A stretch of DNA of 64,000 nt from Lachnospiraceae bacterium (GTDB lineage: Bacteria > Bacillota > Clostridia > Lachnospirales > Lachnospiraceae), in assembly GCA_017518185.1 (NCBI GenBank), contig JAFWWB010000059.1, forward strand, positions 1 through 64,000, given 5' to 3'. The translations under genes were made by a program, and so were the position numbers. Positions 1 to 8,848 of this stretch are shown piece after piece. The notes beneath the pieces were generated by a model. The model searched no databases. It was not told where the DNA came from and saw nothing but the letters and a program-made list of their open reading frames with translations. Positions within the stretch are counted from its first letter, which is position 1. Each line of letters opens with the position of its first letter.

Positions 1-186
1 AAAGGATCCTCCTTTTGATTGGTTGTTACATCCGCCAAGATGCAATTCAATCGTAAAGGTTGATCCTTTTTTATGCAACTGTCAATGTACTACGTCGCCA
101 AGCATGTGGCCGGGGTATCACATAGAAAAAGTGATTGACCCCGAAAAAATAAACGATAAAAGAAAGAGGAAAAAGGGGCGCGATCA
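1..186. other. Intergenic leader with hairpins at window start
   Basis: No gene is visible here. Two inverted repeats can be seen: a short AAAGG/CCTTT stem followed by T residues near 56-74 (a weak terminator-like shape, perhaps for a gene left of the window), and a stronger interrupted stem at 111-121 pairing with 131-143 (CGGGGT-ATCAC with GTGAT-ACCCCG, two-base bulge). The second is followed by A residues rather than T on this strand, so it is not a classical terminator. No known riboswitch consensus was recognised. Confidence 0.4.
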
Positions 187-1068
187 ATGAGATATGATAT
201 CAAAAATGAAAAACTGATTTGTGAGATCGATGTGCACGGTGCGGAGTTAAAGAGCCTGAAGCGCATATCGGACGGGAAAGAATACATGTGGAGCGGGGAT
301 CCTGCCTATTGGAACAGGACCTCTCCCGTGCTGTTTCCTTTTGTAGGCGGGGTTAAGGATAAGTTATACAGGCATGAAGGAAAGGAGTATACTATCGGCC
401 AGCATGGCTTCGCCAGGGATATGGATTTTACTTTGGAGTCACAGTCCGGAGATGAGATATGGTTCTCGCTTTCGGAAACGGAGGAAAGCCTTGGAAAATA
501 TCCTTTCCGTTTTCTGCTCGGGATCGGTTATAAGATAGAGGATACAAAAGTAAAAGTTATGTGGGAGGTTAAGAACACCGATGATGATACCATGTTCTTC
601 TCTATCGGCGCCCATCCGGGATTTGCTGTCGAGAGTCTGAAAGGACATGCTTTCATGCTCCGCGATAAGGAAGGCAAAAAGGTCACTTCTATAAAGAACC
701 GCGTCTTTGGCAAAGGCGGCTGTGTGACCGATAGAACGGAAGAGTGCGAGCTGCAGGATGGTGTGCTCTTACTTTCAGAAGAACTGTTTGATAATGATGC
801 GCTTGTTCTTGAGAATGACCAGATCGGCAGTGTCACATTATCCGATGATCACGGGACTCCGTCACTGACGGTAAAGTTTGATGCGCCGCTGGTGGGACTG
901 TGGTCACCTCCGCATAAGAATGCGCCCTTCGTCTGTATAGAACCCTGGTACGGCAGATGCGATCCCGAATCCTTCACCGGGGAACTGAAGGACCGCGACT
1001 ATGAGCAGAAGCTCGCCCCCGGAGAGGTCTTTAAGGCTTCGTATGAGATCGTGATCGAAGGGGAATGA
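187..1068 (+). CDS. Aldose 1-epimerase family protein (LacX-like)
   Basis: Cytoplasmic 293-residue protein of the galactose mutarotase superfamily, closest in feel to the LacX/YeaD branch. It would interconvert anomers of an aldose or sugar phosphate; the actual sugar is unknown. Visible signs: a tryptophan-rich N-terminal part, GQHGFAR around residue 71 (H73), the conserved GAHPGF segment (H143) and an IEPW motif late in the chain (E252), matching the two His and one Glu active-site pattern of mutarotases. Length is normal for the family. The start ATG follows a purine-rich AGAGGAAAAAGGGG stretch. It is followed after 37 bases by the rhomboid gene on the same strand. Confidence 0.85.
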   Translation: MRYDIKNEKLICEIDVHGAELKSLKRISDGKEYMWSGDPAYWNRTSPVLFPFVGGVKDKLYRHEGKEYTIGQHGFARDMDFTLESQSGDEIWFSLSETEESLGKYPFRFLLGIGYKIEDTKVKVMWEVKNTDDDTMFFSIGAHPGFAVESLKGHAFMLRDKEGKKVTSIKNRVFGKGGCVTDRTEECELQDGVLLLSEELFDNDALVLENDQIGSVTLSDDHGTPSLTVKFDAPLVGLWSPPHKNAPFVCIEPWYGRCDPESFTGELKDRDYEQKLAPGEVFKASYEIVIEGE

Positions 1069-1105
1069 CCTTTGCGGGATTATTTGACGGGGACAGTGAT
1101 GACGT

Positions 1106-1690
1106 ATGAAAAGTAAGAAATTCAAAGTAACATTCAATGCACCGGTGGTGCTCAGTATAGTGGGGATAAGCTTTGTTGCCACGCTGTTGAATTATATCAC
1201 GGGCGGGGCCTCGGGCAAGCTGCTCTTCATGACCTATCGTTCGCCGCTGCTGTCGCCGCTGACCTGGCTGAGAGCTTTTACTCACATCTTCGGACATGCG
1301 GACTGGGCACATCTCGTGGGGAATATGAGTTATCTGCTGCTGCTAGGTCCGATGCTGGAAGAAAAATACGGGTCCCGGACACTGGCCGTTGTTGTGGCGA
1401 TCACAGCCGTAGTCACCAGCCTTGTGAACTATATCTTCTTTCCGTCAGTGGCACTATGCGGGGCCAGCGGCGTGGTATTCGCTTTTATCCTCATGTCTTC
1501 TTTTACAAGCTTTAAGGAAGGCGAGATCCCGCTTACGTTTATCCTGGTGGCGGTATTCTTTATCGGACAGCAGATCATTGAGGGGATAACGGTCCGGGAC
1601 AATATCTCCAATGTGGCGCATATCGTTGGCGGTATCGTAGGAGGCATTCTGGGATACGGTCTGAATGTGCGGACAAAATCCGACGGATGA
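1106..1690 (+). CDS. Rhomboid family intramembrane serine protease
   Basis: Small six-helix rhomboid protease of 194 residues that would cleave transmembrane helices within the membrane. The family motifs are present: HLVGN (residues 69-73) for the oxyanion/second helix, GASG with the catalytic Ser at 121, and an AHIVGG segment with the catalytic His at 162 followed by small-residue packing (GGIVGG). No extra cytoplasmic domain is attached, as in minimal bacterial rhomboids. The substrate cannot be told. The gene lies downstream of the epimerase; the DNA after it is a decayed gene. Confidence 0.9.
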   Translation: MKSKKFKVTFNAPVVLSIVGISFVATLLNYITGGASGKLLFMTYRSPLLSPLTWLRAFTHIFGHADWAHLVGNMSYLLLLGPMLEEKYGSRTLAVVVAITAVVTSLVNYIFFPSVALCGASGVVFAFILMSSFTSFKEGEIPLTFILVAVFFIGQQIIEGITVRDNISNVAHIVGGIVGGILGYGLNVRTKSDG

Positions 1691-1722
1691 AAAACGCGTA
1701 GACAGAAGGGCGGATCCGGGGG

Positions 1723-2320
1723 ATGACCGGCATACAACATAAGAATGTATGCCGGATCGTCACCGGAACGTCCGGGTCAAAGTGGTTCCTGCGCTTCAGG
1801 GATGCTCATGAAATCCTCGTGGCTATTAACCAACTTGTGGTTGATATTTATAAATTCCCGAAGCTATTTGCCCCGGTCTTTTAATGGCATTATATCCATG
1901 TGGGGCTGTACAATGCCTGGATGGAAGTGTATCTGCTGCCGTTGTAGTCCGAAGAGCCGGATAAGGGCTATTATCTATTTTCCTATGAAATGACCGCCGC
2001 GCCGGAGGCTGAAACGCTTGCGGATCTTGCGCCGGAGATAGCGATGCAGGTACTGCAGATCACCATGAAGCTGCGTGAGACTCCGGATTTCAGCGCGGTG
2101 ATGAACTCAGTCATCCATGAGATAAGGCTGAACTGCGAGGCAGAAAGATGCTGCGTCCTCCTCATGGATCCCAATGAGAAAAGATGTTCCGTACTTGCGG
2201 CGGATGCTTCCGCAGGAGGGGCCTCGGAAGAGGAACTGGCAATGCTTCAGGAAGAGGCCTTCTATAAGTGGCTGGATCGCCGGCGCAGTGATAAGTTCAG
2301 AGGAAAAGCCACAAAGGAGG
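1723..2320 (+). pseudogene. Decayed GAF/GGDEF signalling gene, N-terminal remnant
   Basis: Frame 1 can be read as one protein from the ATG at 1723 through two in-frame stops (TAA near 1882 and TAG near 1936) to about 2280. The readable parts include a YIHVGLYNAW-like segment, a YLLP motif, then LADLAPEIAMQVLQ and a GAF-like block (CEAERCCVLLMD). This order resembles the N-terminal sensor half of large GGDEF proteins common in Lachnospiraceae. The C-terminal half is absent: the sequence runs straight into the ribosome site of the next gene. I infer a broken diguanylate cyclase relic; the GGDEF domain itself is not seen. Confidence 0.6.
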
Positions 2321-2326
2321 TATCCC

Positions 2327-3358
2327 ATGAAAAAAAGAGCGTTGTTCATTGGTGGAACGGGAACTATCAGCACAGCCATAGTCAGGCGGCTGGTCAACGA
2401 GCTGGACTGGGAAGTGTGGGTCCTGAACCGCGGCAACCGTGCGCAGGTACTGCCTGAGGGCGTGAAGCAGGTCATCGCGGATATCAATGATGAGCAGGCT
2501 GTGCTTGAGAAGCTTGGAGATGAGCGCTTCGACTGTGTGTGTGAGTTCATAGGGTTTACCGTATCCCAGGTGGAGCGTGATTACAGATTATTCAAAGGAA
2601 AGACAAAGCAGTATATCTACATCAGTTCGGCATCGGCATATCATAAGCCGGCCGCGGGTTATGTCATAACAGAGGGTACCACCCTCGCAAATCCCTACTG
2701 GCAGTATTCGAGAGACAAGATAGAGTGTGAAGAGTTTCTCATGAAAAAATACAGGGAGGAAGGCTTCCCTGTCACCATAGTACGTCCTTCCCATACCTAT
2801 GATGAGAGGAACATCCCCCTGGGAGTGCACGGGAAGAACGGTTTCTGGCAGGTCATAAAGAGGATGATGGAAGGCAGGCCCGTTATCATACAGGGCGACG
2901 GTTCCAGTCTCTGGACACTTACCTGGAACAGCGATTTTGCCATAGGTTACACCGGGCTCATGGCCAACAGGCATGCCATCGGCGAAGCATTCCAGATCAC
3001 TTCCGACGAGACCCTTTCCTGGGATCAGATATATGCCACCATTGCGGATGCGCTGGGTGTGGAGCTGAAGGCATATCATGTATCCACGGATTTTCTGGCG
3101 GCTGCCGGCGATAAATACGGCTATGATTTTACCGGATCGCTTAAGGGTGACAAGTCGGTCTCCGTTGTTTTCGACAATTCAAAGCTTAAGCGAGTGGTGC
3201 CGGATATGAGTACCAATGTGAGGTTTGATATGGGTGTGAGGATAGCGCTGGACTACGTGCTGGCCCATCCGGAGGAGTGCCAGCAGGAGGATCCTGAATT
3301 TGACGGGTGGTGCGACCGTGTCATCGCGGCGCTTGAGAAGGCAAAGGCTGAGATATAA
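2327..3358 (+). CDS. NAD-dependent epimerase/dehydratase (extended SDR)
   Basis: 343-residue nucleotide-binding oxidoreductase. The start at 2327 is chosen because AAAGGAGG lies seven bases upstream; the longer upstream reading is the tail of the pseudogene region. Residues 9-15 (GGTGTIS) form the Rossmann glycine motif and Y127-x3-K131 (YSRDK) with S100/S101 form the SDR catalytic set. The family includes sugar-nucleotide epimerases and mRNA-binding homologues, so the substrate is open. It sits in a short operon with a small membrane protein (14-base gap) and a GH27 alpha-galactosidase, suggesting a role in modifying or oxidising a galactoside. Confidence 0.85.
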   Translation: MKKRALFIGGTGTISTAIVRRLVNELDWEVWVLNRGNRAQVLPEGVKQVIADINDEQAVLEKLGDERFDCVCEFIGFTVSQVERDYRLFKGKTKQYIYISSASAYHKPAAGYVITEGTTLANPYWQYSRDKIECEEFLMKKYREEGFPVTIVRPSHTYDERNIPLGVHGKNGFWQVIKRMMEGRPVIIQGDGSSLWTLTWNSDFAIGYTGLMANRHAIGEAFQITSDETLSWDQIYATIADALGVELKAYHVSTDFLAAAGDKYGYDFTGSLKGDKSVSVVFDNSKLKRVVPDMSTNVRFDMGVRIALDYVLAHPEECQQEDPEFDGWCDRVIAALEKAKAEI

Positions 3359-3372
3359 GGAGGAGGATACTC

Positions 3373-3666
3373 ATGTTCGGCGCGATCAGCTCCTTTATAC
3401 TTTTCTTCGGCTGTTTCGGTTTTATTCTGGCTGCCATACTTGCCGTTCTCGCGGTCCTTATCCTCGTTCATGAGGATAAAAAGGGAGAGCTGAAGGTATA
3501 TTTCGTGAGACGGCCTGTCATAAGAAAGTATACCACTACGAGCTATACTGATGAGGGCGATGAGTTTTTACTTATGTACGACAAATACAACAATAAGCTT
3601 TCAGATGTGTTCAGTGTCAAAGAATATGAGCTGGCGCCCACCATGGAATTAAGACAGTATCCGTAA
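3373..3666 (+). CDS. Small membrane protein of unknown function
   Basis: 97 residues with one long hydrophobic helix at about residues 3-32 (alternating Phe, Leu, Ile, Val, Ala) and a charged, tyrosine-rich C-terminal part. It starts with a clear GGAGGAGG ribosome site 14 bases after the SDR gene and ends 17 bases before the alpha-galactosidase, so it is co-transcribed with both. I recognise no family. The topology suggests a short N-terminal anchor with a soluble tail. Real-gene status rests on operon spacing and ribosome site. Confidence 0.6.
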   Translation: MFGAISSFILFFGCFGFILAAILAVLAVLILVHEDKKGELKVYFVRRPVIRKYTTTSYTDEGDEFLLMYDKYNNKLSDVFSVKEYELAPTMELRQYP

Positions 3667-3683
3667 AAGAGGAGGAGAACGGG

Positions 3684-4949
3684 ATGCAGACACTTACGCC
3701 CCCTATGGGCTGGAACAGCTGGGACTGCTACGGAGCAGCGGTAACCGAGGATATAGTAAGACAGAACGCGGAATACATGGCGCGTAACCTGAAGCAGTAC
3801 GGCTGGGAATACATCGTCGTGGACATACAGTGGAGCGAGCCTGAGGCAAAGAGCCACGAGTATAACCCCTTTACAGAGCTCTGTATGGATGAGTATTCAA
3901 GGCTGATACCTGCGGAGAACCGCTTCCCCTCATCTAAGGGCGGAAAGGGCTTCGGTCCTCTGGCTGAGTACGTCCATTCGCTTGGACTTAAGTTCGGGAT
4001 CCATATCATGCGGGGGATACCCAGACAGGCGGTACACAGGAATACTCCCGTACTTGGCTCCGAATATACAGCGAGGGAGATAGCCAAGACCGCGAGCATC
4101 TGCGCCTGGAACACCGATATGTACGGGGTGGATCCGGAAAAAGAGGGCGCGCGCGAGTATTATGAGAGTCTCTTTTCGCTTTATGCGGAGTGGGGCGTGG
4201 ACTTCATAAAGTGTGACGATATCGCAAGGGAGCTTCCCCATGAGGAGAGCGAGCTCGTGCTGCTTAGCGAGGCGCTGCGCGGCTGCGGCAGGGAGATGGT
4301 CCTGAGCCTTTCACCGGGGCCTGCGCTCATTGAAAAAGCGGAGCTCTATAAGCAGACCGCGAATATGTGGCGCATAACCGATGATTTCTGGGACGAGTGG
4401 AAACTGCTCTATAACATGTTCGAACGCTGTGAGGTCTGGGCAGGACACAGCGGAGCGGGCCATTGGCCGGATGCGGATATGCTGCCGGTGGGAGCCATAA
4501 AGCAGGACTATTCACCGGATAACCGCACGGCTTTTACGATCGAAGAGCAGAGGACCATGATGACACTGTGGAGCATCTTCCGCTCACCCCTCATGATAGG
4601 AGGAGAACTGACAAAGCTCGATAAGGATACACTGGAGCTGCTGACAAACAAGGATATCCTGGACATGAACAAAAATGCCAGGCATTCGCATCAGGTGTGG
4701 AGACGGATGACCGGGGGGACCGAGCTTATACTGTGGGTGGCGGTCTGCAGCAGGGGCGGCACGTATGCGGTCGTGTTCAACGCCGGGGAAAAGGCATCGG
4801 AAACCGAGATCTCTCTTGCGGAGCTGGAGATATACGATCCGGTTTCGGCAGCAGAACTGTGGTCCGGAGAAAAGCAGGAAGCCACTGACAGGCTGAAGAT
4901 AAAGCTGTCTCCCCACGACGCGGCGGCATTTATCATCTTACCTGCGTGA
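3684..4949 (+). CDS. Alpha-galactosidase, glycoside hydrolase family 27
   Basis: 421-residue retaining alpha-galactosidase releasing terminal alpha-linked galactose, for example from raffinose-type sugars or galactomannan oligomers. The N-terminal PPMGWNSWDCYG is the family hallmark. The nucleophile is likely D178 in FIKCDD and the acid/base D234 in RITDDF, by comparison with the KxD and R-x-x-x-D motifs of GH27. A C-terminal beta-sandwich follows. There is no signal peptide, so it should act inside the cell on imported oligosaccharides. AGGAGGAG precedes the ATG. It is the last gene of the SDR operon. Confidence 0.93.
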   Translation: MQTLTPPMGWNSWDCYGAAVTEDIVRQNAEYMARNLKQYGWEYIVVDIQWSEPEAKSHEYNPFTELCMDEYSRLIPAENRFPSSKGGKGFGPLAEYVHSLGLKFGIHIMRGIPRQAVHRNTPVLGSEYTAREIAKTASICAWNTDMYGVDPEKEGAREYYESLFSLYAEWGVDFIKCDDIARELPHEESELVLLSEALRGCGREMVLSLSPGPALIEKAELYKQTANMWRITDDFWDEWKLLYNMFERCEVWAGHSGAGHWPDADMLPVGAIKQDYSPDNRTAFTIEEQRTMMTLWSIFRSPLMIGGELTKLDKDTLELLTNKDILDMNKNARHSHQVWRRMTGGTELILWVAVCSRGGTYAVVFNAGEKASETEISLAELEIYDPVSAAELWSGEKQEATDRLKIKLSPHDAAAFIILPA

Positions 4950-4989
4950 ACCCGGCTGCCGAAAAAGGGATATCCGGTGCGGATTTAGC

Positions 4990-5018
4990 TTGCCTAAGCC
5001 CGCATAAAACTGTATAAT
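4990..5018 (+). promoter_or_regulatory. Sigma-A promoter of the FIST hybrid kinase
   Basis: TTGCCT (4990-4995), 17-base spacer, TATAAT (5013-5018). The start of transcription would be near 5025, which rules out the upstream TTG at 5031 as a comfortable start and supports the ATG at 5055. Confidence 0.8.
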
Positions 5019-5054
5019 TACGTAAATGTATTGAGGTTACAGGGGTGGGGTAAT

Positions 5055-7625
5055 ATGATCCAGAAGAAGTTTTTATGTAAGGATCTGAAAGCGGCTATGG
5101 ATGCTGCGGTTCAGATCGGTGACATACTGATGCAGACGGAGCACAGGGCTGCGCTGGTCACATTCTATGAGAAGGGTTTTTCCGCACAGGAGATGGAGGG
5201 GCTTAAAAACCTTCTTGCTGCCTGCGGCGATCATAAGCTTAAGATAGCGGGTATCTCGCTCATGCTGGTGGCGGAGCTTCTGCCGGAGGGCACGGGCATA
5301 ATGCTGAACCTGGTGCTTACCGAGGAAGCCGATATCGAGGTGCTATCCCTTCCCTGTCTGCCGGGAGGAGAGCCGGCTGCGGCGGAAAAGCTGAAAAGCC
5401 GTCTGGATGCCATAGGCAACGCAAAGGCTGTGGCGCTTTTCGGCAGCAATATGAGACTGAAGACCACCCTCTTCATGGAAAAGTCCATGGAGGGACATGA
5501 GGATGTGCCTCTTTTCGGAACGACTACCATCCGCGGTCTTGCCACGTTCTCCATGGAATATGATGAAGATACCAACAGCGTCGAGCAGGTCATCCCCGAT
5601 GAGGCAGGAGATGAGTTCGTTGCGGCAGACGATGTTTTTTTTGACGGCTTTGTGGCCGTTATTTTTTCGGGCGAAAAGCTGAAGGTCAAGGCCAATTATG
5701 CCCTGGGCTGGAAGCCTATAGGCAGGAGTCTTCCCGTTGAGCTGAGTACGAGGCCTGCCAAGGGAGAAACGGGGATCACAAGGATCGACTCGCGCCCCGC
5801 GGTGGATATTTACAGGGAGTACCTGGGTGTATATCCCGACGAGTATCTTATAAGCAACATTTGTGAGTTCCCTTTTATGGTTGAACGTGACGGCATTAAC
5901 ATATGTCTTATCCCGATAGAGAGCGGGCCTGAGGGAGTGCTGTACTTTATGATGACGGTCCGTGAAGGGGAAAAGGTGAGATTCTCCTTTGCCTCCCATG
6001 ATGAGGTGCTGAATGCCAGCAGGGAATCCCTGGAGAGCATGGGCGAATTCGGACCGGAGGCCCTGTTCCTTACCGTTTGCGGAAACCGCCTGAGTTTCCT
6101 TCAGGGGGATGCCCATCTGGAATGGGATGGCTTCGAAAAGGTCGCGCCGGATTATGTGCTGATGCACGGAGCGTGCGAGCTTTTTTATCATAAAGGAAGC
6201 GGCGGTATCCTCAACAGCGCCCATCTTGCCATAGGTATGAGGGAGGCTGAGGAGACAGAGGAAAAAGCGGCTTATGAGCACCGCACCGTTGAGAGCCTCA
6301 GGCAGGGACGCACCCTTTCCCTTGCGGACAGGATGTCCACCTTCCTGGACAAGATCACCTCGGAGCTGGTGGATATGGCTGAACGGGCACAGAAAGCGAA
6401 CAACGCCAAATCGGCCTTCCTGTCCCATATGTCCCATGAGATACGCACTCCGATAAATGCGATCATGGGTATGGACGAGCTGATCCTGAAGGAGAGCAGC
6501 GAGAGCGTGACGCTGGAATATGCGGATGATATACGCTCCGCCTGCAATAACCTTCTTGGCATAGTGAATGATATACTTGATTCTTCAAAGATAGAAGCCG
6601 GCAGGATGAACATAGTGCCGGCGGAATATGAGCTCAGGTCCCTGGTCAAGGATATGTACAATGTGGTCCACTTAAGGGCCGAGGACAAGGGGCTTAAGGT
6701 GGTGATGGATATAGACGGCAGCCTTCCCTCCGTAATGTTCGGGGATTCTGCCAGGATAAAGCAGGTCATCACCAATATACTTACCAATGCAGTGAAATAT
6801 ACCGAGACGGGTACCGTTACCTTTAAGGTTAAGAAGGTTTCGGAGGGCGGCGCAGCCGATGCGGCGGAGCTTGAAAAGGCCTGCCCCGGCGATAAGCGGC
6901 CGGATAAGTCCGTCAGGATAAGGGTTGCCGTAAAGGATACCGGGATAGGCATCAAGCCTGAGGATCTGGAAAAACTCTTTGATGAATATGCGCGCTTCGA
7001 TGAAGACCGGAACCGTTCCATAGAAGGCACGGGCCTCGGCATGAGCATCACAAAGGAGCTGCTGGAGCTGATGGGGAGCAGGCTTACCGTGGAGAGTACC
7101 TACGGGGAAGGCTCTGAATTCGGCTTTGAGATAATGCAGGGCGTGGTCAATGAGGTACCTATAGCGAAGGCCGGAAGCGCTATGAAAAAGAATGCCGCAC
7201 CGAAAAAGCGGGTGGGCTATACGGCGGAGGATGCACGGATACTTGTGGTGGATGACACGCCCATGAACCTGGTCATAGTGCAGGAGCTTCTGAAGAATAC
7301 CAGGATATGCGTGGATACGGCGGAATCCGGAGCAGAAGCACTTGAGCTTGTGAAGCAGCACGCCTACGATGTTATACTGCTGGATCATCTGATGCCGAAG
7401 ATGAGCGGACCGGAAGTGCTGCGGAACCTGAATGAGATGGAAGATAACATTTCTGCCGGCGCGGCTGTCATTTCACTGACCTCCAATGCAATGGAGGATG
7501 CGAGAGAAGAATACCGCAAAATGGGCTTCAGGGACTACCTGTCGAAGCCTTTCAGGCCGGACGAGCTGGAGGACATGCTGTTTTACTACATACCGGCGGA
7601 GAAGATAAGGACGATAAGTGAGTGA
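5055..7625 (+). CDS. FIST-domain hybrid sensor histidine kinase
   Basis: 856-residue soluble sensor kinase. The N-terminal ~380 residues resemble the FIST_N/FIST_C ligand sensor (proposed to bind small molecules such as amino acids). Then come a short coil, an HisKA domain with phospho-acceptor H461 in SHEIRTP, an HATPase_c domain (NAVKYT, DTGIGI, GTGLGM boxes) and a C-terminal receiver with D777 in LLDHLMPK. Start 5055 is preferred over TTG 5031 because GGGGTGGGG lies at the right distance and the promoter at 4990-5018 fits. No membrane segment is seen, so the signal is cytoplasmic. The next gene is a REC-HD-GYP regulator, a plausible phosphorelay partner. Confidence 0.88.
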   Translation: MIQKKFLCKDLKAAMDAAVQIGDILMQTEHRAALVTFYEKGFSAQEMEGLKNLLAACGDHKLKIAGISLMLVAELLPEGTGIMLNLVLTEEADIEVLSLPCLPGGEPAAAEKLKSRLDAIGNAKAVALFGSNMRLKTTLFMEKSMEGHEDVPLFGTTTIRGLATFSMEYDEDTNSVEQVIPDEAGDEFVAADDVFFDGFVAVIFSGEKLKVKANYALGWKPIGRSLPVELSTRPAKGETGITRIDSRPAVDIYREYLGVYPDEYLISNICEFPFMVERDGINICLIPIESGPEGVLYFMMTVREGEKVRFSFASHDEVLNASRESLESMGEFGPEALFLTVCGNRLSFLQGDAHLEWDGFEKVAPDYVLMHGACELFYHKGSGGILNSAHLAIGMREAEETEEKAAYEHRTVESLRQGRTLSLADRMSTFLDKITSELVDMAERAQKANNAKSAFLSHMSHEIRTPINAIMGMDELILKESSESVTLEYADDIRSACNNLLGIVNDILDSSKIEAGRMNIVPAEYELRSLVKDMYNVVHLRAEDKGLKVVMDIDGSLPSVMFGDSARIKQVITNILTNAVKYTETGTVTFKVKKVSEGGAADAAELEKACPGDKRPDKSVRIRVAVKDTGIGIKPEDLEKLFDEYARFDEDRNRSIEGTGLGMSITKELLELMGSRLTVESTYGEGSEFGFEIMQGVVNEVPIAKAGSAMKKNAAPKKRVGYTAEDARILVVDDTPMNLVIVQELLKNTRICVDTAESGAEALELVKQHAYDVILLDHLMPKMSGPEVLRNLNEMEDNISAGAAVISLTSNAMEDAREEYRKMGFRDYLSKPFRPDELEDMLFYYIPAEKIRTISE

Positions 7626-7626
7626 A

Positions 7627-7671
7627 GATCCCTCGACTTCGCAGGCTGCGCCTGCTGCGCTCGGGATGACA
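7627..7671 (+). repeat. REP-like dispersed repeat, copy 1
   Basis: Element bounded by GATCCCTCGACT on the left and CTCGGGATGACA on the right with an internal GCAGG/CCTGC stem. Related copies occur at 41788-41888 (an inverted pair), 42789-42815 and 50429-50473. It fills the gap between the kinase and the HD-GYP gene. Elements of this kind are widespread in bacterial intergenic DNA and generate spurious CHPERSRRS-like translations. Confidence 0.8.
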
Positions 7672-7697
7672 AAAGGTTAGTTTTAGGGGGTTACCGT

Positions 7698-8810
7698 ATG
7701 GGTGAGAAGAAAAAGATCCTGATGATCGATGATGTGTATCTGAATCATGCGACTGCGCGGTCGGTGCTGGAGGATACCTACGATCTCTATGAGGCATCTT
7801 CGGGAGAAGAAGCTTTTAACGTCCTGAAAAAACTGGAACCGGACCTGATACTTCTTGACGTCATCATGCCTGAGATGAACGGCATGGAAGTCCTTAAAAA
7901 GCTTAAGGCGATCCCGGCCTATAAAGAGATCCCGGTCATCTTCCTTACTGCTGACACGAGCCCGGAGGCCGAGGTGGAAGGCTTCCAGCTGGGCATAGTC
8001 GATTATATAACCAAGCCCTTTGTTCCCATGGTCATGAAGAAGCGCATCGAGACCCAGATCGAGCTTTCGCAGTACAAGAGGAATCTTGAGGAGAGCGTGA
8101 GCAGGAAGATCGAAGAGATGGAGAAGATGTATGACCTGGTCACGGTCTCCTTTGCGGGACTGGTGGAATCAAGGGACGGCGTGACGGGTGTGCATCTGAA
8201 GAACACCTCCATTTATTTCTCGGCGTTTATCAGCCATTTAAAGACCGTGGCAAGGTACAAGGATTATCTGCCGCCTTCGGTGGTGAAAAAGGCCTGCCGC
8301 TGCGCGCCTCTCCACGATGTGGGAAAGATCGCCATCAGGGATTCGGTGCTGCAGAAACCGTCCTCTCTGTCCGATGATGAGTTTGAGGATATGAAGTTTC
8401 ATGCCATCATAGGCGGGGAGCTTTTTGATTATCTTGAAACAAAGATACCCGATGCACAGTTCGCAAATATAGCTAGCCAGATAGCCAAGTCACATCATGA
8501 GAGATGGGACGGGAAGGGCTATCCCTACGGCCTCAAGGGAGAGGAGATCCCGCTGCTGGCCCGTATCATGGCTATCGTGGATGTGTATGACGCCATGACC
8601 TCGAAGCGGCCCTACAAGGAGCCTTTCTCCCATGAGAAGACCATGGCATTCATAGCTGCAAACAGCGGCACCCAGTTCGATCCTTCACTGGTAAACGAAT
8701 TCCTGAACATCAGCAACGTTATCAAGGAGTGTCTTGATACCAAGGAGGAGATGATAGAGAAAAAAGAGTACTTTACGCCGAAGGAGCAGTTCGGCAGAAA
8801 GGAACAATAG
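7698..8810 (+). CDS. Response regulator with HD-GYP phosphodiesterase domain (RpfG-like)
   Basis: 370 residues: a receiver domain with acidic pocket D11/D12 and phospho-acceptor D54 (LLDVIMPEM), a coiled linker (about 125-150), and a C-terminal HD-GYP domain with H206-D207 and the signature H266-H-E-x2-D-G-x-G-Y-P276. HD-GYP proteins hydrolyse cyclic di-GMP to GMP using two or three metals. It lies 72 bases after the FIST hybrid kinase, so phosphorylation by that kinase probably controls the hydrolase. The ATG has a GGGGG-type ribosome site. A c-di-GMP maker was probably once nearby: the GAF/GGDEF-like relic at 1723-2320. Confidence 0.93.
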   Translation: MGEKKKILMIDDVYLNHATARSVLEDTYDLYEASSGEEAFNVLKKLEPDLILLDVIMPEMNGMEVLKKLKAIPAYKEIPVIFLTADTSPEAEVEGFQLGIVDYITKPFVPMVMKKRIETQIELSQYKRNLEESVSRKIEEMEKMYDLVTVSFAGLVESRDGVTGVHLKNTSIYFSAFISHLKTVARYKDYLPPSVVKKACRCAPLHDVGKIAIRDSVLQKPSSLSDDEFEDMKFHAIIGGELFDYLETKIPDAQFANIASQIAKSHHERWDGKGYPYGLKGEEIPLLARIMAIVDVYDAMTSKRPYKEPFSHEKTMAFIAANSGTQFDPSLVNEFLNISNVIKECLDTKEEMIEKKEYFTPKEQFGRKEQ

Positions 8811-8814
8811 TTAA

Positions 8815-8844
8815 ATTAAGCGGCCGGCCGGCCGCTTAATAGTT
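8815..8844. terminator. Bidirectional terminator, perfect 26-bp palindrome
   Basis: A perfect palindrome at 8815-8840 with centre CCGG|CCGG arms flanked by ATTAAG/CTTAAT and T residues on the right. It separates the converging ends of the HD-GYP gene and the lipoprotein gene, as expected of a two-way intrinsic terminator. Confidence 0.8.
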
Positions 8845-8848
8845 TTGA

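Noticed and set aside
1..186. Riboswitch upstream of the epimerase
   Set aside because: Hairpins exist, but no conserved riboswitch core was recognised and the stem is followed by A residues.
1745..1993. 82-codon ORF in another frame of the relic
   Set aside because: Cys/Arg-rich composition, no ribosome site; the GAF-like frame alongside explains the DNA.
5343..6437. 364-codon minus-strand frame inside the FIST kinase gene
   Set aside because: Shadow of a GC-rich gene; the plus-strand protein has clear FIST and kinase domains.
7552..7797. Small minus-strand ORF with a CHPERSRRS-like stretch
   Set aside because: This translation is a known artefact of the REP-like element at 7627-7671.
8815..8840. 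Replication or site-specific recombination site
   Set aside because: The 26-bp palindrome lies between two converging gene ends and fits a bidirectional terminator; no other origin or att features are nearby.
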